Source: Tahibacter amnicola
Lineage (GTDB): Bacteria; Pseudomonadota; Gammaproteobacteria; Xanthomonadales; Rhodanobacteraceae
DNA length: 64,000 nt
Direction of reading: 5' to 3'
Assembly (NCBI RefSeq): GCF_025398735.1
Contig: NZ_CP104694.1
Span: 4,117,001-4,181,000 of the forward strand
Shown: positions 18,954 to 29,500 of the stretch, piece after piece
Position numbering within the stretch: position 1 is the first letter of the stretch
Layout: each line of letters starts with the position of its first letter
Notes under the pieces: model-generated
What the model saw: the letters and a program-made list of their open reading frames with translations, nothing else
Database searches by the model: none
Told to the model about the DNA's origin: nothing
Translations under genes and position numbers: made by a program

Positions 18954-21900
18954 CGATGTCCTCCCCTGCCCTGCACGCGTGACTGCCGGCGCAGTGCGGC
19001 GCGTTCCCGCGTCGGGTCGGCCACATCGGCGTTGGCCGCGGCTGGCATTTCGAACGAAGCGAGGTGTGCGGCCAGCGAACGCACGGTCGGAAAACGGAAC
19101 AGGTCGGTAATTTCCAGCGATCGACCACATCGTTCCTCGACACGCGATTTCACCTGCATCAGACGCAGCGAGCTGCCGCCGGACTCGAAGAAGTTCCGGT
19201 CGATGTCCTGTAGCGGCGCACCGATGACGTCTTGCCAGATGTCGCGCAACACCTGCTGATAGGCCAGCTGCCGCTCGGATTCCACGCCATCTTCAACCGC
19301 CCGCAGCAGCGAAATGTACGCGGCGTAGCGATTGCCAAAGGGGTCGCTGAATGCCTGGGCGGGCGCCCCCGCCTGCGGCTGCGCGACGGTCAGCTCCGCG
19401 CGAACCTGCGGATCATGCAGCGGGCCCACGAGCGTGCGCAGGACACGCAGGTGACCTGCGTCAAGCCCGATCAACAGCGAACGGCAGGTACTCGACAAGG
19501 CGCGGTGCAGAGACTGCATGGCCGCCTCGGCGTCCATCGACAGAAAGCCCCTGTTTGCACTCAGTTCCGCCAGCGCATTGCGGCGGCTGAGCCCCAGCCC
19601 CTTCCATTGCGACCAGCCCAGGTAGCGCACATCCACCGCGGAGTCGGCGCCGAGCCGGTCAGCGATCGCCGCCTGGGATGCGCACGCGGCCGCATAGGCC
19701 GCCGCGCCGGCGGCGCCGAAATGACTGTTGACGGAACCGAACAAGACCAGGACGCTGCGCGCATCGCAGCGACCGTGGCGCCGCAACAGCGCCAGCAGGT
19801 TCAGCGTCCCCTCGCGCTTGGCGCGCGTCAGGCTGCAGTAATGCGATTCGTCCAGTTCAGCCAGCGCAGCGGTACTGAATTCGCCTGCCAGATGGAACAC
19901 ACCGTCGACCGGTTCATCGTCTTCCAGGACCGGCGCCATCGCGTCGGCGAAATCCGGGCTTGCCACGTCGGCCACGATGAAACGGCAGGATTCGCTCGCC
20001 GCCCAGCTGGCAGGAATGGAACGGCCGACACCGACCACATGCGCATTCCACTCGGAGCGCAACCACTCGCAAACCAGGCGCCCCAGGTCACCGCCGGCCC
20101 CCGTAACGATGTAGCGTCCGTGCTGGCGCAGCGGCGACGGTGCCGCATTGGTGGCGAATGCCTCGACGCCCAGCCGCTGAACCGCGCGGCGCCTGTCGTG
20201 CAGGCGCACGACAGGTTCGTCGGCGCGGCTGGAAAACTCAGCGAACACCGCAGCCAGCTGCTGCTCGATGTCCGCACCTGTTGGCACATCGGTCCAGCAG
20301 ACGGGCGCCTGCGGTCGTTCCTGCCGCACCGAGCGCACGATGCCAGCGATTGCACCGCATGCGGCGGTTGTATCGAGGCAGGCATTCCCGTCCCACAGGC
20401 CGCTGCTCACGAGCAGGAGCGGCGTGTTTGCAGCCGGATCCAGCCAACCCAGCCCACGCAAGGCGTGGCGGTCCGCCGCACGCGCCGCGTCGTCGGACGG
20501 GCCAGGCAGGATGACCAGCACACCGTCCCCTGCCGAAGGCGACGCAGCCGCATCCGTCACGCAGGCACTATCACCGCGCGCCACCAGCCAGCGGCAGGCG
20601 CGATCCGCCACGTCATTGCTCGGCGCAACGACGATCCACCGGCGGGAAGGCAACGGCAAGGTGGGACGCCCCTGCTGCGCCACCCACCGCGACGCGAAGA
20701 ACCAGGGCGGCAGTGCACGAAGTGCACTTTGCGCACTATTGGCCTCCACCATCGCACCGGAAAATTCGCCCGCAGCCAGTCGCTTCTGCAACGCACCGCG
20801 CTGCGCCTTGCCGATCTGGGTCCGCGGAATATCCTGCGCCTGGACCGGAACGACCAGCGCATCCACCTGCAAAGCGTCGCGCAGGCGTTCCCGCACGGCA
20901 CGGCTCAGCGCGTCCACACTGGCGGTACCGGTCGGAACGACGAACACCGCCACCTGGTCGGATACGGCGCCAGGCGGACGGTACGTTGTCGCCGTGGTCT
21001 GTGGCGTATCGACACCGGCGATGTCACCGACGGCGTGTTCCACCGCCTGGCAGGAGATATTGCGACCGTTGACGATGACCACGTCCTTGTCGCGCCCCAC
21101 GATCGTCAGCCCGCGATCACCCCACTGCGCGAGGTCTCCGGTGCGGAACCAACCGTCCGTCGTGAACGATTCGCCGGCGTCCTCTCCCAGGTATCCCTGC
21201 AGCACGAATACGCCGCGTACTTGCAGAGCACCGGCCGTTCCCCTCGGAACCGGCACGTCGTTGACGTCAACGATTCGAACCGCCAGGCCCGGAATCGGCG
21301 TACCGACCGCCGTCATCGCCGATTCGCGGAACTGGCCGGCGTGCGTGGCGCGATGGATGACGGTCAGAGAACAAGTCTCGGACATGCCCCAGGCCGGCTT
21401 CATCACGTCGGGCGCCAGACGGAACGGCGCGCACAGGGCCAACAGCCGCTCGGTCACGTCCGGCATGACTGCTTCGCCGGCATTGATGAGGAACCGCAGG
21501 GAAGACAGGTCCCAGCGTCGTCCGGCCTGCGTGGCGAGCCGCGCATTGATCTGCGCGAAAGCGAAATTGGGCGCCCAGCTGACGCTGACGCGGTAACGCT
21601 CGATCAAGTCCAGCCATCGCAGCGGATCGGAAAGAACATGCTCCTTCGCCACGTGTATCTGCCGGCACATCAGCTGCACGTCGCGCAGGTGGAACATCAC
21701 CAGCGCGCCGACATGGTCCAGCGGCATCCAGTTGAGACTGACGTCGGCGACCCCCAGTCCGAATCCGGTTCCCGATGCATAGCCATGGCTGACCAACGCA
21801 CGATGCGATTGCGGTACCAGCTTCGGCAGGCGTGTGCTGCCCGACGTCAACATGATAAGGGCGACGGCATCGGCATCCGTTGCAACCTCTTCGTGCACGG

Positions 21901-23593
21901 CGGCGAAGGGCGTCGGCGTGCCGTCCTCCAAAGCCAGCACCAGGGCCGGCCCGACCAACGCCGGATTCTGCGGCGCTGGCGCGGTAATCACCAGGTGAGC
22001 ACTCAGGCGTTGAACCAGTCCCAGCACGCGGGACTGCTCCGATTCCTCCGCGAGCACCTGCTGCGCGGCGCCCATGCAGGGAACCGCGCGTGCGTAAACG
22101 CAAGCCCAGAACGCCCGGATGATTTCCAGCGGCTCGCGGCAGTGCACCACGACGCGCTGACCGGGGCGTATCCCAGCCTGGCACAACAACGTGGCATCAC
22201 GGCTGGCCTGCGCGTCCAGCGCGACGTAGCTCAACGCGGACTCGCCCAGCGTACTGATACACAGAAGTCCCTGTTCGGGCGCAATGGCGGCCGCGCGCTG
22301 CAACAACGCACGTAGATCCATCGGTACGGCATCGGGAACGACCAGCGTGCCCCCGTCGATCAGCGACGGCGGCGCATCCGGGCCGGGTCGCGCGATCGCG
22401 GCTTCCGCCGCCACGGGCGGCGGTGCGAGCAGTACCGGGCGCGTCGACGCCGCCGCGGGGATCACCGTCAGCGAAGCCGTACTGGCATTGCAGCGTTCCC
22501 GCAGTATCGACTGCGTACGCGAAATTTCGTGTTCATCCAGGACGGGATATTCCGAGAGGCGGTCGATATCGACTTCGCCGGCGTCGTCGCGCGGCAACCG
22601 CGGCAAGCTCACCTGCGACAGTGACAGGCCGCGTGTCTGGGCGAGGCGATCCATGGCGATTCTTACCGCAACGGTATCAACACCTTCACCCACGGCGTAA
22701 TAGACGACCAGCCGGTAGATGCCCTGGCTGTCCGCACGAGCCACTACCTGGAGTTCCCGCACGGTTGCGGCCTGGGACAGGCCAATGATCAACGCGTCGA
22801 TATCGACCAGGCCGCCATTGATGCGAGTCATCCCGCCGTGACGGGCCAGGATTTCGATACGCCCGTCCGGCAACCGGCGCGCGCGAACCGGTATCGTGGA
22901 AGTGCCGAGGACGATCAATCCCGTGACGCCGTCCGCAACCGCGGCGCCGTCCGATCCCGCCACGGCATACGGCCGCAATTCGCGGAAGCCCGCAACGGCT
23001 GGTTCATTGCCGCGCCGTTGAACGGCAAAAAGATCGACGTCCACACCGTCACTTTCTTCAATCAGCCACCACGTGCAGGCGTCACTGCCACCGGGTAAAC
23101 GTATTCCGCCCACCGCGCCGAATACCAGCACGTGCTGCGTTTGTAGAGAAGTAGCGTTCGGTACTGTACACAGAAGCACTTCCGCGTCTGTGGCAGACTC
23201 CACGAAGCAGCCACCGCACAGCAGGCTCAGTGCCACTGCCAGGTCGGCCAGGGAGGCTGCATCGGTCGAGATGCCGAATCGGCGGCCGGGGCGAACGCCG
23301 ATCAATGGCAGCAAGGCCCTGGCGCGGCGCAACGTGGCGCTGCCATCACGCTCCAGCGCCTGCTGCAAGGCAGCAGAAGCCCGCCCAGCCTTCACCGCAT
23401 CGACGAGATCGCCATACAGCACTTCGCCGGTCTCGGTGGAACAGGCGCGCAATTGCGGTACGGCACGGGCGAGCGCCTCGGCGAGCGCACGCATATCGCC
23501 CGGAGCGGCATCCGTCGTCGCCATCATTACGGCTTTCTGCAAACGGGCGCGCTCGATCAGGTCGGCCGTCATCGGCAGTTCACGGCTTGTCAT
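18950..23593 (-). CDS. NRPS-like enzyme: pseudo-adenylation, AMP-ligase/adenylation, ketoreductase, carrier
   Basis: 1547 residues; ATGA overlaps with both neighbours. Residues ~55-370 look like a shrunken adenylation domain: GVRPGRRFGIS resembles core A2 and ILARHGGMTRINGGLVDID resembles A8, but the ATP-binding core A3 is absent. Residues ~425-940 form a complete AMP-forming domain: LTSGSTRLPK (583-592), WGMSET, GWFRTGDL, and IGK with Lys ~929. MPLDHVGAL is unlike amino-acid A domains and recalls loading ligases of hybrid PKSs. Residues ~960-1390 are a KR-like reductase: TGAGGDLG (1164-1171), S1287 and Y1300 with correct spacing. A carrier with GGSSL (S1475) ends the protein. It follows C4 of the upstream gene, so the set C4-pseudoA-A-KR-PCP could load a keto acid and reduce it to a hydroxy acid, as in depsipeptide modules (inference). 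The A-domain substrate is not assigned. Confidence 0.82.
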   Translation of the reverse strand: MTSRELPMTADLIERARLQKAVMMATTDAAPGDMRALAEALARAVPQLRACSTETGEVLYGDLVDAVKAGRASAALQQALERDGSATLRRARALLPLIGVRPGRRFGISTDAASLADLAVALSLLCGGCFVESATDAEVLLCTVPNATSLQTQHVLVFGAVGGIRLPGGSDACTWWLIEESDGVDVDLFAVQRRGNEPAVAGFRELRPYAVAGSDGAAVADGVTGLIVLGTSTIPVRARRLPDGRIEILARHGGMTRINGGLVDIDALIIGLSQAATVRELQVVARADSQGIYRLVVYYAVGEGVDTVAVRIAMDRLAQTRGLSLSQVSLPRLPRDDAGEVDIDRLSEYPVLDEHEISRTQSILRERCNASTASLTVIPAAASTRPVLLAPPPVAAEAAIARPGPDAPPSLIDGGTLVVPDAVPMDLRALLQRAAAIAPEQGLLCISTLGESALSYVALDAQASRDATLLCQAGIRPGQRVVVHCREPLEIIRAFWACVYARAVPCMGAAQQVLAEESEQSRVLGLVQRLSAHLVITAPAPQNPALVGPALVLALEDGTPTPFAAVHEEVATDADAVALIMLTSGSTRLPKLVPQSHRALVSHGYASGTGFGLGVADVSLNWMPLDHVGALVMFHLRDVQLMCRQIHVAKEHVLSDPLRWLDLIERYRVSVSWAPNFAFAQINARLATQAGRRWDLSSLRFLINAGEAVMPDVTERLLALCAPFRLAPDVMKPAWGMSETCSLTVIHRATHAGQFRESAMTAVGTPIPGLAVRIVDVNDVPVPRGTAGALQVRGVFVLQGYLGEDAGESFTTDGWFRTGDLAQWGDRGLTIVGRDKDVVIVNGRNISCQAVEHAVGDIAGVDTPQTTATTYRPPGAVSDQVAVFVVPTGTASVDALSRAVRERLRDALQVDALVVPVQAQDIPRTQIGKAQRGALQKRLAAGEFSGAMVEANSAQSALRALPPWFFASRWVAQQGRPTLPLPSRRWIVVAPSNDVADRACRWLVARGDSACVTDAAASPSAGDGVLVILPGPSDDAARAADRHALRGLGWLDPAANTPLLLVSSGLWDGNACLDTTAACGAIAGIVRSVRQERPQAPVCWTDVPTGADIEQQLAAVFAEFSSRADEPVVRLHDRRRAVQRLGVEAFATNAAPSPLRQHGRYIVTGAGGDLGRLVCEWLRSEWNAHVVGVGRSIPASWAASESCRFIVADVASPDFADAMAPVLEDDEPVDGVFHLAGEFSTAALAELDESHYCSLTRAKREGTLNLLALLRRHGRCDARSVLVLFGSVNSHFGAAGAAAYAAACASQAAIADRLGADSAVDVRYLGWSQWKGLGLSRRNALAELSANRGFLSMDAEAAMQSLHRALSSTCRSLLIGLDAGHLRVLRTLVGPLHDPQVRAELTVAQPQAGAPAQAFSDPFGNRYAAYISLLRAVEDGVESERQLAYQQVLRDIWQDVIGAPLQDIDRNFFESGGSSLRLMQVKSRVEERCGRSLEITDLFRFPTVRSLAAHLASFEMPAAANADVADPTRERAALRRQSRVQGRGGHR

Positions 23594-26500
23594 GCGGATG
23601 CTTCCTCTTGACCATCCAGCAGCTTCTGCAACTCGTCCAACGTCAGGAAATCCAGGTCTTCCGGATTAGCGTCGGCGTCCGCGGTCGGGTGCGGAGCCGG
23701 TGACGACGCGACGACGTCCACCATTGGCGAGTCACCAGCGCCGCACAGCTGCGTGACGCCGTCGCGCAATGCATCCGCGAACCGTTCGACCGTCCGTGTC
23801 GCCAGTCGCCGGCGATCGAACTCGATCTCGCCAACGTACCCGTCGGGTGTCTCACGCAGCGATACGGTCAGGTCGAATTTCACGGCCGGACGCACGCTGT
23901 CCTGCTTCACCACCGTAATGCCGGGCAATTGGGCCGGCTGCGATTCGGTGTTCTGCAGCGTCAGCACGGCCTGGAACAGCGGCGTGCGTCCCAGGGGGCG
24001 CTCGATATCCAGCGACTCGACAATATCGGCCAGCGGCGCCTGCGCATGTTCGATAGCAGAAAGCAGGTCTTCCCGCAGCCGATCCAGTAGCGCATTCCGC
24101 GGCTCGGCAGCATCCAGTCGTACGCGGAGGGGCACAGTCTGGGCGAAGAATCCGATCAGCGGTTCGATATCCGGATGGGGTCTTTGGGCAACAGCGGCAC
24201 CGATGACGATGTCGGTATCGCCACTGAAGCGCTGCAGAACCATCGCATAGGCCGCCAGTACGAGGACAAATGGCGTGACGGCACGCTCGCGTGCCGTCTG
24301 TGCAATCCCTGCGGCCAGCGCGGATGACCAGCGCAGGGCCACCACGCCGGCGGCTTCGCCCGCCGCAAGGCCCACATCCCCATCGGCACGCAAAGCCAGC
24401 ACACCGCGGTGCCCCTGCAGCTGGGCGCGCCAGTAGGCCAGGTCACGAAGACGAGCTGCGCGCTGGGCCGGCTCATCCAACCACGCTGCCACGTCGGCTA
24501 CCTGGACCGGCAACGGCGACAGCACCGCCGACCGGTCACCCAGCCCAGCCCGATACTGGGTGCAGATCTCGCGAATCAGCAGGCCGATCGACCAGGCGTC
24601 ACTCGCGATGTGATGGATATCGATCTGCAGCACATGCACCTCATGCGCCTGCACACACAGCCGTGCGCGGAAAGGCGGCTCGCGGCGCAGATCAAATGGC
24701 TGATGCAGCGCTGTCCCCGGTTCGCGCAAATCCTGGTACACGACCTGCGACGCCTGTCGGTCCACCAACACCTGGCGTGGCTGTCCGTCGATGACCTCAT
24801 ACAGGCTGCGCAAGGATTCGTGCCGGTCGATGGTCGCCCGCAGAGCGCCCAGGAAGGCATCCACGTCCAGTGCGCCTCGCAGCTGCAGCGAGAAGTGCGT
24901 TCCGTAGGCGCGATTCTGTTCCGGGTCCTGGCACAGGTACCACAGGCGCAGCTGATCCGGCGTCAGCACCACACCTGCCCGGCGCTGCGCCTCGGAAAGC
25001 ACGGAGATACTGCTCTGGACGGCCCGCGCGGGCAGCGCCCGGACAAGCGCCGCCTGCCGTGCAACATTGGCATTCTTGTACAACTGCGCAAACGACAGAG
25101 AGGCGCCGTAGCGTTGCCGCAGCCGCGTTGCCACCTGCCCCAACTTGAGCGAATGCCCGCCCAGATCGAAGAAATCCACATCGGGATCGGTCACCGGCCG
25201 CCCGAGCACGTCACTCCAGACGGAGAGAATTTCCTGCTCCAGAGCATCCGTGGCGCGCATCGGCCTGGCCGACGAAGTGCTGCCAATCTCCGGCAATGCC
25301 GCCACATCCAGCTTGCCGTTGTGGTTGCGCGGAAAATCTGCGACGAAGCCGATTGACGTCGGCACCATGTGATCCGGTAGCCGTTCGGCTAGACGACGCC
25401 GCATTTCCAGCGCAAGCGCATCCTCGCCCGTCGTCCCGTGGCTGGTGATGACGTACGCCACGATCTGGCGATCTTCGCCCTGGCCGCGGATCAGCACCAC
25501 GGCTTTCTCGACCGATGCCAGCGCGCACAGTTGCGCTTCGATTTCGCCCAGCTCGATGCGGAATCCCCGCAACTTGACCTGGCGATCGGTCCGTCCCAGG
25601 CACTCCAGTTCGCCATCCTCGCGGTAGCGCCCCAGGTCACCGCTGCGGTAGTACCGCACCGGCTGCCCTTCCCACGGCCGCGTGACGAAGCGCTGCGCCG
25701 TCAACTCGGGCCGATCGTGGTAGCCCATCGCAACGCCGTCTCCGGCCACCCAGATCTCACCCGGCACGCCAACCGGCAGGTCGCGTCCAAGCGGGTCGAG
25801 GATGCGGACCTGGAGATCCCGGATCGGACGGCCGACGCGACGGCAGTCCGCGCGGATGTCATCGGCAACGACGCGATACAGCGTCGTGTGCACGGTGGTT
25901 TCGGTAATGCCGTAGAGATTCCACAGCGCGGGTGCGTCCAAACCATGGCGATCGCGCCAGGTTGCCAGCGCCGCGAAATCCAGCGCTTCGCCGGCAAAAA
26001 GGACGTGCCGGAGCGCCAGCGGCGTCACGTCGGCGCGCTGTGCCTCGGCCCGCATCAAGGCTTCGAACGCCGTCGGCGTCTGGTTGAGAACCGTTGCGCC
26101 GGTAGCGACGAGGAGATCCACGCACGCGGCAGGATCACGCGTCGTCGTCGCTGGAACCATCACGAGGCAGCCGCCGTGCAACCAGGCACCCCACACTTCC
26201 CAGACCGATACGTCGAATGCGTAAGAGTGGAAAAGCGGCCAGATGTCGCGTTCGTCAAACCCGAACGCGTCCCGCGTTGCGGCGAACAGGCGCAACACGG
26301 AGCGATGCTGCACGGCAACGCCCTTGGGAACACCTGTCGTTCCCGAGGTGTAGATGAGGTAGGCCGCCTCGGCCCGTTCGGTGCAAACCGGGGGCGCGTC
26401 TGCTTCGTCCGCCGCATCGGTGCTGTCCATCCGTACGCAGGACACATCGGCCCCCAGGGCCTCGATGTGGGCGCCCTCGGAAATGACGCACCGGCACTGC

Positions 26501-29500
26501 GCATCAGCAACGATCAGGCGTCGGCGCTCCGGCGGTGTCGCAGGATCCAGCGGCACGTACGTTGCCCCAGCCTTCACGGTGCCCAGCAGCGCAATCGCGA
26601 GCGACACGGTACGGTCCAGGCAGATGGCGACGCGCTGCCCGCTGGCACCCACGGCGCACAGGCGATGAGCCAGCGCATTGGCGCGGCGGTCAATCTGGGC
26701 ATAGGTGTAAAACTTGTCGCCACACCGGACTGCCGGGCGCCCGGCGTGGCGCGCGACCGTCGCCGAGAAGGCGTCGGAAAGATGATTCACCGCCAATGGA
26801 ATGGGATCGAAACGCAGACGTTCGTGCAGGTCAGCCAGTTCCGTTCTCGTCAGCAGATCAATGTCCGACTGGCGCTGCCGCGGCAACGCTGCGATGCATT
26901 CGAGAACCTGGCGCCAATGCCTGGCAATCCGCTCGACGTCGGCCGGAAGAAAACGGTCCGCACGGCCCCGCACGCGCAGTCGCAGCGACTGGCCAGGAAT
27001 GGCCAGCGCCGTCAGTGGGTAGTGTGTTCCTTCATCGCTGGAGACGCTCTCAACCTGCCACGCCGAGGTTTCCGGGGCACTGACGCCGTCGACGCGGTAG
27101 TTCTCGAATACGACAACGGAATCAAACAGCGACGTGCCCGGGCCGAAAGGACTCTCCGCCTGGATCTGCGCCAGCGGCACGTAGGCGTGATCGACGCTGC
27201 GAGCCTGCTGCGCGAACAGGCTGGCTGCCAGCTCAATCGCCGGCCGCTCGTGCGCGATACGAACACGGACCGGTATCGTGTTAATGAACAACCCCACCAT
27301 GCGCTCGCTGCCCGGCAACTCTGGCGGACGCCCCGCCTGCGTGGCACCAAACACGACCTCATCGCAACCGGTGTAGCGGTGCAGGACATAGGCCCAGGCC
27401 GCCTGCACCAGGGCGTTCACCGTGACATGGGACCCGCCGGCAACAGTCTTTAACATCGTCGTCGCCGCTTCATCCAACGCCACGGTCACCGTTGACGTGG
27501 CGTCCTCCGGCACCGACGGCGTACGCAGCGGCAGGCGCGTCGGTTCGTCCAGCCCGGCCAGGAGGTCGCGCCAGTAGGTACGCGACGCCTCGTGGTCGCG
27601 CGACTGCAACCACCTCGCGTACGTTGCAATTTGTGGCGGCGCATCGAGGTTTTCGTGCGGCGATGCATAGCTGCGCAGCACATCGCCCAGCACCAGCGGA
27701 AGGCTCCACCCGTCGAGCAGAACGTGGTGATAGGTCCAGACCAACTCCACCGTCTGCGCGGGCAACTGCACGACCGTCAACCGCATCAGTGGCGATGCCG
27801 CGAGGTCAAAACCGGCGACGCGACCCGCCTCTCGCACAGCTTGCAGGCGCGACTCCGTCGTCCCGGCCGGCTCGCCGCGGAGGTCAATCCGATGCCACGG
27901 CAACGTCACGTCGGCGTATGCGACGCACAGGGGCTGGTCTTGGTCGAGGTCGGAAAATGCCGTGCGCAACGCATCGTGCCGCAGCAGCGTCCGCTGCCAC
28001 GCCAGACGCATGGCCTCCAGGTCGACATCACCCTTCAGGCGTAGAATGAGCTGGTTGACATAGACACCACGCCGCGTCTCGAGCTGGCTGTGCAGCAGCA
28101 TGCCGCGCTGTGTGGGCGTCGCCGGCCACGCCGCTTCCACCCGGTGTGACGGCACCTGCGCGATCGCATCCAGCAGGTCTTCGAGCAGGGCGACGATGTC
28201 GTCGGCCATCGCCGCGGCCGCGGGTTCGTCCATGACGCCCGTCGCGTAGTCGAGTCCGAGTTGCAGACCCTCGCGCGTACCGGCGGCGCTGATCAGCACG
28301 TCGCAGTCGCGCGCGTTGAGCGGATCCACTTTCACGCCACTGGAACCCGGACACACACGCAGCAGCCCGGCCGCGGCATCCTGGCGTCCGAATTCGCCGA
28401 AGTAGTTGAATGCAATACGCGGTTCGGCCGCACACAGCTCCGGCCTGCCGGCCAAGTAGCGCAGCACGCCGTACCCGACGCCGCCATGCGGCACGTTGCG
28501 CCACTGCGTCGCGATCGCCCGGGCGACCGCGATCGCGTCGTCCCCCACCGCGTCAAGACGAAGGGGAAACAAGGCCGTGAACCATCCTGGCGCGGACGCC
28601 AGATCGATCGATTCGACGTCTCGTCCGTGGGATTCCATCCGCAAAGTGACTTCCTGGCACCCGGTCCTGCGCCGCTGCGCGAGGTAGATGGCGGCAAGCA
28701 GGACCTCGTGACGACTCAGGTCCGCAGCGACGAACGACGCGTCGTCCGCCTGGACCCAACGCACGCAGGTGACACTGCGGTGCGCCGAGTCGCGGCGCAG
28801 GGGACTCGTGCTCGCAGCGGCCGCTGGTAGCCCTTCCAACTGCGCGCGCCAATAGCCCAGCTCGGAAAGATGGCGGCCATCGGCTGCCGCCGCATGCAGC
28901 TGTTGAGCCCTCGCCTTGACCAGACCAGCAGAGCCGCTCACCGGTGCCGGAAGGCCCGCGCCAGTGGCTCGGAAGGACGCTTCCAGATCCCGCAGCAAGC
29001 CCTCCCACGACACCGCATCAATGACCAGGTGATGAGCCACCAGGACGAGGCGGCCGGGCGCCGTACCGCAATCCAGATAACCCGAGCGGAACGTCACGCC
29101 GCGCGCGAGATCCAGCGAGGTGTGCAGACGAAGCGCCAGCTCCGCCAGCGCTTCGTCCCGCCCGTCGGCATTCGCGGCCTGGACGACAAGCATGCGCTCG
29201 TCCGGCGCGACGATTTCCGCTTCATAGTACGCAGCCGGCGCGTCGCTGCGGGTGTCGAAACGCAGGCGGAACACGTCGTGCGCGGCCAGTACGGATACCA
29301 GCGTCTTCTGCCAGACCGCCGCATCGAAGCCGGCGGGAACCTCCAGCAACAACGACTGATTGTAGTGCTGCGGATTGTGCAGCGCCTGGGCGAACAGCCA
29401 GGCCTGTGCCGGCAGCAGGGGCTGCGTGCCATCCGCGCGACGCAGGGTTTGCAGCTTGCCGGTTTGCTGCGCCATCTCGGCAATGGTGGGCCCGCGATAG

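Noticed and set aside
19232-22315. 1027-codon plus-strand frame
   Set aside because: Antisense of the NRPS-like gene; long open antisense frames are common at this GC content.
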